The position numbers and the translations under genes were made by a program. Positions 35,101 through 38,821 of a stretch of 38,821 nucleotides of DNA are shown here, in pieces. Positions within the stretch are counted from its first letter, which is position 1; every line of letters starts with the position of its first letter. The notes under the pieces are model-generated. The model saw only the letters and a program-made list of their open reading frames with translations, did no database searches and had not been told where the DNA came from. This DNA comes from Salinivenus sp. (GTDB lineage Bacteria; Bacteroidota; Rhodothermia; Rhodothermales; Salinibacteraceae), in assembly GCA_018609755.1 (NCBI GenBank), contig JAHENZ010000200.1, positions 1 through 38,821 of the forward strand, in the 5' to 3' direction.

Positions 35101-35345
35101 TTGATCTTCCGTTGGGGAGCTACGGCGAGGAATTGGTCTTCAATGCCGACATCTTCAACGTCCTCAACCTCCTCAATTCGAGCTGGGGCGGCGAGCACAA
35201 CGTGATCGACACGCGCCTGCTCCAGGTGACCGGATACAACGCAGAGGAGAACCGGTACGAGTACCAGGTCAACCGGGACGCTGGGCAGCGGCGCTACGAG
35301 GGGCCCGGATTCCGCATGCGGTTCGGGCTCAAGTACCGCTTCTAA
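32166..35345 (+). CDS. TonB-dependent receptor with carboxypeptidase-regulatory-like domain
   Basis: An outer-membrane beta-barrel transporter of 1059 residues, powered by TonB. It has a signal peptide (residues 1-26, ending ATAAA before QGTE). A CarboxypepD_reg-like domain follows at ~30-115 (IAGTVIDEANGEPLPGATVQVENTATGFTSGTTTNQRGEF..., PYAVTVSFVGY). A VVVEG box leads to the plug domain (about 125-245, IDGVNSKESNFGN...), and the barrel ends in RMRFGLKYRF with a terminal aromatic residue. This is the Oar-like/SusC-like style of Bacteroidota; no SusD gene is present. The two downstream genes encode exported phosphodiesterase-type enzymes, which suggests that the ligand is a product of them. 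A hairpin with a modest T-rich tail follows. Confidence 0.9.
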   Translation: MRTNDCVFAIFLLSCILFLGPATAAAQGTEASIAGTVIDEANGEPLPGATVQVENTATGFTSGTTTNQRGEFSVGSLPLGPYAVTVSFVGYGTERRTGLRLTQGDEIQIEIVVSESTQELQEVVVEGMEFRKRTKRLDASTHVTAEQVETLPAQNRDFTDLIKLSPRTGGGSNIAGYDNRSNAITIDGVNSKESNFGNIGDSPYVLSMEALQEFEVVTNSYDVTEGRGTAGSVKAVTKSGTNEFKGTVFGNFWDARLAADTDLQGRNFQQDTKSQRGFTVGGPIVEDELHFFAAYDGERNNQSYSIWAQSTEPGIMQNGIEQRASEEAVNRILEIGREKYGVDSNQQQTGFFQRTVQLDTYLARLDWQVNDTHTLTGRYIHNDFEKPNMDNSHISRHGIHAQSYDLVSEGRNGLLSLRSQFSSNLRNDLKLGYYWNRRANVSTNGRVPNAWVEFTSEVNGQQEQARISIRGYEWVPEDQRSETFSLINNTYYSTDWADFTFGTENTFVEASGLWTHGQQGRFTFNSIEALENMNPTRFERRVATEGRQLTDPVKTRHLELSAYAQAEMDITPRLEGLFGLRYDVAYFMTSPKYNPVLEQELGLRNDTKPTDWDNIQPRVDLTWDVTGDGRNILQGGAGFFQGQTMTRPYAQSVVFDGLRFYEVKATGDDVPTPDYEAYEEDFTNIPGQELAPPEEERRQVVRMVDSDFEMPYAFRANLSYHRYLTDWWRVGASLYYNRITDLPYVTNPNLATDRGFRLNGEGGRRVYTPESALRDDPRDGFEPDASRISDRFAEVSMYTSGYEQTGRQLVLETDVQLPNDGRVRLSYTRNQSLGAAIYHNEVDHRYIGREYDDFDFLNEGHSQDDFLNKLLFVFTSPEFGGFQASGFVNLLQGDRYTATIDGRTNVSGLPGEHDYPAYVFDPNDSDTPDQIAEDMEHVLENADEHYQEYLRRNMGSYASPNGGVSPWEPEVDLRLVKRFDLPLGSYGEELVFNADIFNVLNLLNSSWGGEHNVIDTRLLQVTGYNAEENRYEYQVNRDAGQRRYEGPGFRMRFGLKYRF

Positions 35346-35374
35346 CCCGTGGGAACGAGACGCCGAGAGCGCAG

Positions 35375-35405
35375 GGGGCCGCCGGTTGGCGGTCCCTTGT
35401 CTCTT
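35375..35405 (+). terminator. possible terminator after the receptor gene
   Basis: GGGGCCGCC (35375-35383) pairs with GGCGGTCCC (35388-35396) over a GGTT loop (one G-T pair) and is followed by TTGTCTCTT. The tail is only partly T-rich, so termination may be incomplete and allow read-through into the PI-PLC gene. Confidence 0.45.
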
Positions 35406-35490
35406 CGGAAACGTTTCTTTGCGAAAGAGCCGAACCGAAGAGATATTCTCCTTCCCCACCGCCTTTTTCTTTCGACGCCCCCTTTTGACG

Positions 35491-36681
35491 ATGCGCACCC
35501 TCTTTCCAATTCTCCTGACGTTTCTTTTGCTTCCGGGCCTCACCCCCGCGGTTTCGCATCAGTCCTCGGGGGATGAGACCGAAGAACACGAACAGGCCGG
35601 GATCGTCCCCGACACCGTCGATCTTCGCCTCAACGACATTCAGGTGCTCGGGAGTCACAACAGCTACAAGGTGGCCATCGACTCGTCGCTGATGTCGATT
35701 TTGCGGGAGCGCCGGCCGGAGCTGGCGCGGGCCCTTGAGTACGCCCATCCGCCCCTTCAGGAGCAGCTGAACGCCGGGCTGCGCAACCTGGAACTCGATG
35801 TGTACCACGATCCGGAGGGGGGCCGCTACGCCGATCCGTACGGCCTCGAGCTCGTGGACGAACAGGGCCTGCCGCCCGGCCCGCCGTACGATCCGGAGGA
35901 CCGGATGGACGAGCCCGGATTCAAGGTGTTGCACATCCAGGACCTCGACTTTCGGAGCAACTGCCTCACGTTCCAGCGCTGTCTCCGCAACGTGAAGCAG
36001 TGGTCCGACGCGCATCCCGATCATCTCCCCATCGTGATTACCCTCAACGCCAAAGACGACACTCTCGACCTTCCGCAGGCCACGCCCCCACTCCCCTTCG
36101 ACGCGGCAGCCTTCGACGCGCTCGACGCGGAGATTCGCGCCGTCTTTTCGGCGGACGAGATCATTCGCCCCGACGACGTACGCGGCGAGTATGAGACCTT
36201 AGAGGCGGCCGTCCGGGCCGACGCATGGCCGACGCTGGATGCGGTTCGGGGGTCGGTTCTGTTTGTTCTGGACCAGTCCGGTCGGAAGCTGGAGGCGTAT
36301 CGAAAGGACCATCCGTCGCTACGGAACCGCGTCATGTTTGCCGACGCCCCGAAAGGCACACCGGAGGCTGCCGTTCACATCGTGAACGAGCCGATCGAGA
36401 AGGGCGACCGGATCCGCTCCCTCGTGGACGCCGGGTACATGGTGCGCACCCGTGCAGACGCCGGGACCGTGGAGGCGCGAGAGGACGATCCCCGGCGGAA
36501 AGAGGCGGCCTTTGCGAGTGGGGCGCAGGTGGTGACCACAGACTATTTCCGGCCGGATCCGGCGATGGGCACAGACTATCAGGTGTCGTTGCCGGGGAGC
36601 GAGCCGGGCCGGTGCAACCCCGTGACTGCTCCCGCCGACTGTGAACGGGCCTGGGTTGTGGGCAACCGTTCAGACGATTGA
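35491..36681 (+). CDS. Ca2+-dependent phosphoinositide-specific phospholipase C-like protein
   Basis: A 396-residue exported phosphodiesterase of the Ca2+-dependent bacterial PI-PLC family, in which a TIM barrel cleaves phosphatidylinositol or a related phosphodiester. It has a signal peptide (MRTLFPILLTFLLLPGLTPAVS). First catalytic His56 is in QVLGSHNSYK. The putative Ca2+ ligands Glu101 and Asp103 are in RNLELDVYHDPEGGR. Second catalytic His148 is in FKVLHIQDLDF. NVKQWSDAHPDHLPIVITLNAK and VLFVLDQSGRK follow, as in the family. The ATG at 35491 gives the signal peptide. It lies 145 bp after the receptor gene and 62 bp before the PHP gene, all on the same strand. Confidence 0.85.
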   Translation: MRTLFPILLTFLLLPGLTPAVSHQSSGDETEEHEQAGIVPDTVDLRLNDIQVLGSHNSYKVAIDSSLMSILRERRPELARALEYAHPPLQEQLNAGLRNLELDVYHDPEGGRYADPYGLELVDEQGLPPGPPYDPEDRMDEPGFKVLHIQDLDFRSNCLTFQRCLRNVKQWSDAHPDHLPIVITLNAKDDTLDLPQATPPLPFDAAAFDALDAEIRAVFSADEIIRPDDVRGEYETLEAAVRADAWPTLDAVRGSVLFVLDQSGRKLEAYRKDHPSLRNRVMFADAPKGTPEAAVHIVNEPIEKGDRIRSLVDAGYMVRTRADAGTVEAREDDPRRKEAAFASGAQVVTTDYFRPDPAMGTDYQVSLPGSEPGRCNPVTAPADCERAWVVGNRSDD

Positions 36682-36743
36682 GCGTGCGACGACTTCTTGG
36701 AGTCGACTAAATGCACTCTTTTGAACCTGTTCCCATAGATCTG

Positions 36744-37793
36744 ATGTTGAAACGAGTTGCCATTCTTTTTCTGATCCTACCGGTCGTTTTGCCCCACGCT
36801 GTGGTTGCCCAAGACAAAGTGATCGTGTCCAATCCCTACGCGGACGTTGACTGGGGCGCCGAGCATCGGAAGGCCAACTTCCACACGCACACGACCGAGT
36901 CGGACGGGGCACAGGACCCGAGTACCGTCATCGACGGTTACCACTCTCACGACTACAACGTGCTGGCGCTGACTGATCACAACCACGTGACGTGGCCCTG
37001 GGACGAGTACGGGCAAAATCCCGAACAGCTCGGCATGCTCCCCATTCCGGGCAATGAGCTCTCGCGACACAACCACAACCTCAGCCTCTTCACCGAGTAT
37101 CCGTCGCCGCTTCGGGAGGCGTCCACCGATCGGCTTCACACGTCGATCCCGGAGGTGGCTGAGACTGGGGGGCTGAACGTGCTCGCCCACCCTGGGCGCT
37201 ACTGGGAACCGGGCGACGACCGAGTGCCCGACGATGCGCTTGCGAAGTACATGGGTCTCTTCTACCGGTACGATACGCTGGTGGGGATGGAGGTGCACAA
37301 CCAGACGGACCGCTACCCTCACGACCGGCGCCTGTGGGACGCGCTACTGGAGGAGTTGATGCCGGAGCGCCCGGTGTGGGGCTTCGCCAACGACGACAGC
37401 CACGAGGAGCTCCACATTGGGCTCAATGCCAGCTGGTTCCCGCTGCAAACGTTGTCCCGGTCCACCATCCGCGCCGCCGTCGAAAACGGTCAGTTCTACT
37501 TCAGCACCGTGACGACCCACCCCGAGTCGGAGCAGGATTTGCGGCGTACGCCGAAGATTACGGAGGTGTCGTACGACCGGGAGGCCAACGTGCTCACCCT
37601 CGCCGCCGAGGTGAACGGCACACCCGTGGATGGGGAACAGGTGCAGTGGATTTCCAATCGGGGCGAGGTCGTAGGGGAGGGGCGCCGCATTTCTCTCGAC
37701 GACACGGATGGGTTGAGCACCTACCTCCGGGCCGAGATCCGAAGCGACGGCGCACTGACGTACACCCAGCCGTTCGGGCTCGGGGAGCGGTAA
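36744..37793 (+). CDS. exported PHP-domain phosphoesterase
   Basis: A 349-residue protein with signal peptide MLKRVAILFLILPVVLPHAVVAQ. A PHP metal-dependent phosphoesterase core follows: ANFHTHTTESDG (His47, His49, Asp54), NVLALTDHNHVTW (Asp78, His79), IPGNELSRHNHNLSLF, GLNVLAHPGRYW and VWGFANDDSHEELHIG. These are the usual metal ligands of the family (HxH, D-H, E, H, D-H). A C-terminal beta-rich region (LTLAAEVNGTPVDGEQVQWI) may be an extra domain. PHP proteins include phosphatases and nucleases. An exported one beside a PI-PLC-like enzyme suggests breakdown of inositol phosphates or other phosphomonoesters. The start at 36744 is chosen for the signal peptide; 36711 is an upstream alternative. 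Confidence 0.83.
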   Translation: MLKRVAILFLILPVVLPHAVVAQDKVIVSNPYADVDWGAEHRKANFHTHTTESDGAQDPSTVIDGYHSHDYNVLALTDHNHVTWPWDEYGQNPEQLGMLPIPGNELSRHNHNLSLFTEYPSPLREASTDRLHTSIPEVAETGGLNVLAHPGRYWEPGDDRVPDDALAKYMGLFYRYDTLVGMEVHNQTDRYPHDRRLWDALLEELMPERPVWGFANDDSHEELHIGLNASWFPLQTLSRSTIRAAVENGQFYFSTVTTHPESEQDLRRTPKITEVSYDREANVLTLAAEVNGTPVDGEQVQWISNRGEVVGEGRRISLDDTDGLSTYLRAEIRSDGALTYTQPFGLGER

Positions 37794-37945
37794 TCGAGCA
37801 ATTTGCCTCGTGGGGAAAGCCGGAGAGAAGCGGCGGCGTCTCCGCGGGGGCAACGTCCACCGAATTCGTTGGTGCAACGGGAAGTCTGTATCGCGACCAG
37901 CCCGCACTTCGCGATCGATCGGACGGAAGGTGTATTCTTATCGCT

Positions 37946-38183
37946 CGGCCTAATGGCCGTATGTTACTGCACTGCAGAAGGGCGGGGCGAACGAGCGGCC
38001 TTCAGTGTCCTGCCTCAACTGCAGATGCAGTCGGTGGAGATCCACTTTGTGAGATTGAGCAGTTCCGCTAGGCGGAAGGGGAGATGCGGGCCGTCCGATA
38101 CGGCAGGTCGGCTCGTCGAGTGTCGAGATACGGCCTTCTGGCAGGAGCCCGGCGCCCGGGCCAGGAGCCGGGCCGGTTTTTTT
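37946..38183 (+). ncRNA. candidate structured RNA with terminator
   Basis: Successive hairpins are visible on the plus strand. CGGCC/GGCCG is at 37946-37959. CACTG-CAG-AAGG paired with CCTT-CAGTG is at 37970-38007. ACTGC/GCAGT is at 38018-38031, TTCCGC/GCGGAA at 38063-38077 and GCCGT/ACGGC at 38090-38104. The terminator is at 38147-38183. There is no open frame with coding character. It may be a small RNA of its own or a long structured 3' UTR of the PHP gene. No known RNA family was recognised (SRP, tmRNA and RNase P consensus blocks are absent). Confidence 0.35.
38147..38183 (+). terminator. rho-independent terminator
   Basis: GCCCGGC (38147-38153) pairs with GCCGGGC (38167-38173), and after CCGG-like bases a run of seven Ts follows at 38177-38183. 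It lies 354 bp beyond the PHP gene stop. Confidence 0.75.
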
Positions 38184-38760
38184 CATGAGGTTCGGGTTCT
38201 CGCTTTGACGTTCCAGGTCCGGGAGGGGAGAGTGTGATCGTGACCGAGATACTCGGAAACCAGAAAGTCTGTACCCCACAATCCGATGAAGTGGCCTCGC
38301 AGGTCAGTCGCTCGTTGATGTGCTCCCAAACGTGGCAAACAGTCCTCTTTCAGCCACATCCGTCGCGCCGAGCTTCTTCAAGCGACGATGAGCCTATAAG
38401 CGGCTTTTCATTTTCAGTATCTCAGCCGAGTGAATCTACAGATTGGTCCAGTACCGGGCGCATAGCCCTCTGAACAGCACCAATGTCGTCTCAATCTGCA
38501 CGGGCTATTGATCCGAGGAAGTGAAAATGAAAAAGTGGGCTTTCACCGCAGGAAAGGGGGGCACTTTAATGGTGGTACATTACTACGGTCTCCGTTAGTG
38601 GGGACTCCTTCCACGTTATTTTGGTTTTCATCTCGGTTGTCGGGGTTGAGTCCATAGTTTTGTGCAAAAGTCCGGGCCCGATTGAAAATGAGAAAGGGCC
38701 CCGCGCTGCGTTAGGTTTGGACGCTACTCACCAAAGTAGAACCAAACCAACATCAGCACG

Positions 38761-38821
38761 ATGACCCTTTCTATCGATCTAAGTGAGGAAGAACTCGAAA
38801 ACATCCTGCTCGGTGATCGGG
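38761..38821 (+). CDS. partial gene at window end, unidentified
   Basis: An ATG at 38761 opens a frame that runs to the window edge (MTLSIDLSEEELENILLGDR). The visible 20 residues are acidic and helical, too few to assign a family. The AT-richer upstream sequence with GGGCCC repeats and a TTTTGTGCAAAAG motif at about 38660 suggests the gene may belong to an insertion sequence, but this is only a possibility. Confidence 0.4.
   Translation, partial: MTLSIDLSEEELENILLGDR

Larger units (their letters stand above)
37794..38760. other. 970-bp gene-free region with possible structured RNA
   Basis: No frame has convincing coding character. The first part (37946-38183) holds a series of hairpins ending in a strong terminator (see the ncRNA entry). 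The second part (38200-38760) is less GC-rich, with inverted short motifs such as GGGCCC near 38678 and 38696. It leads into the partial gene at 38761 and could be the left end of an insertion sequence. No tRNA was seen. Confidence 0.45.

Noticed and set aside
37950-38279. A 109-codon minus-strand frame including a MKKTGPAPGPG-like string
   Set aside because: That string is simply the translation of the terminator hairpin and its T-run, a common artefact.
1-38821. CRISPR arrays, rRNA or tRNA genes
   Set aside because: No regularly spaced direct repeats and no RNA gene consensus blocks were seen on either strand.

Overview
The window looks like chromosomal DNA from a halophilic or salt-tolerant member of the Rhodothermota/Bacteroidota (Salinibacter or Longibacter-like). 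I infer this from the high GC content and from proteins rich in Asp and Glu with acidic tails (YaaA, FabI, the 111-aa protein at 9264). Typical Bacteroidota families are present: a DUF5687 permease, a DUF2851 protein, and a TonB-dependent receptor with a carboxypeptidase-regulatory-like N-terminus. There is also a histidine kinase whose H-box region resembles haloarchaeal kinases. I recognised the families by eye; no search was run.

Layout. 1-3486: a 5'-truncated Uma2-type nuclease gene, a 173-bp MITE-like element touching its stop codon, a small hypothetical gene, a DUF5687 membrane protein and a 4-TM protein. 3630-9599: an M32 carboxypeptidase, an ABM-fold protein, DUF2851, a prim-pol-like/RecA-like ATPase with a degraded prim-pol active site, and a small acidic protein. 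9672-15964: purQ, an acyl-CoA dehydrogenase, a secreted beta-propeller plus HEAT-repeat protein, and ssb with its terminator. 16625-25512: housekeeping genes (alpha/beta hydrolase, YtxH protein, yaaA, udk, coaX, birA, a lipoprotein, suhB, fabI, a HAD phosphatase). 25650-31927: an L,D-transpeptidase, a lipoprotein with a TonB-C-like end, crcB, a histidine kinase, a second MITE-like element and priA. 32166-37793: three co-directional exported proteins, namely a TonB-dependent receptor, a Ca2+-dependent PI-PLC-like phosphodiesterase and a PHP-domain phosphoesterase. 37794-38821: a long gene-free stretch with serial hairpins ending in a strong terminator, then the start of an unidentified gene cut by the window edge.

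How the genes fit together. Most of the window is ordinary metabolism and genome maintenance: purine synthesis, pyrimidine salvage, CoA and biotin cofactors, fatty-acid synthesis and degradation, and replication restart. The most coherent accessory unit is the receptor/PI-PLC/PHP group, which could release and import an inositol phosphate or other phosphodiester-derived nutrient. The less explained signals are two same-length 173-bp elements with shared 18-19 bp terminal inverted repeats and TAG ends, two related 'tacgcaa...tacg' hairpins upstream of purQ and birA, two terminator-capped intergenic regions that may encode structured RNAs, and the ATPase with a dead prim-pol domain. No tRNA, rRNA, CRISPR array or complete insertion sequence was seen.
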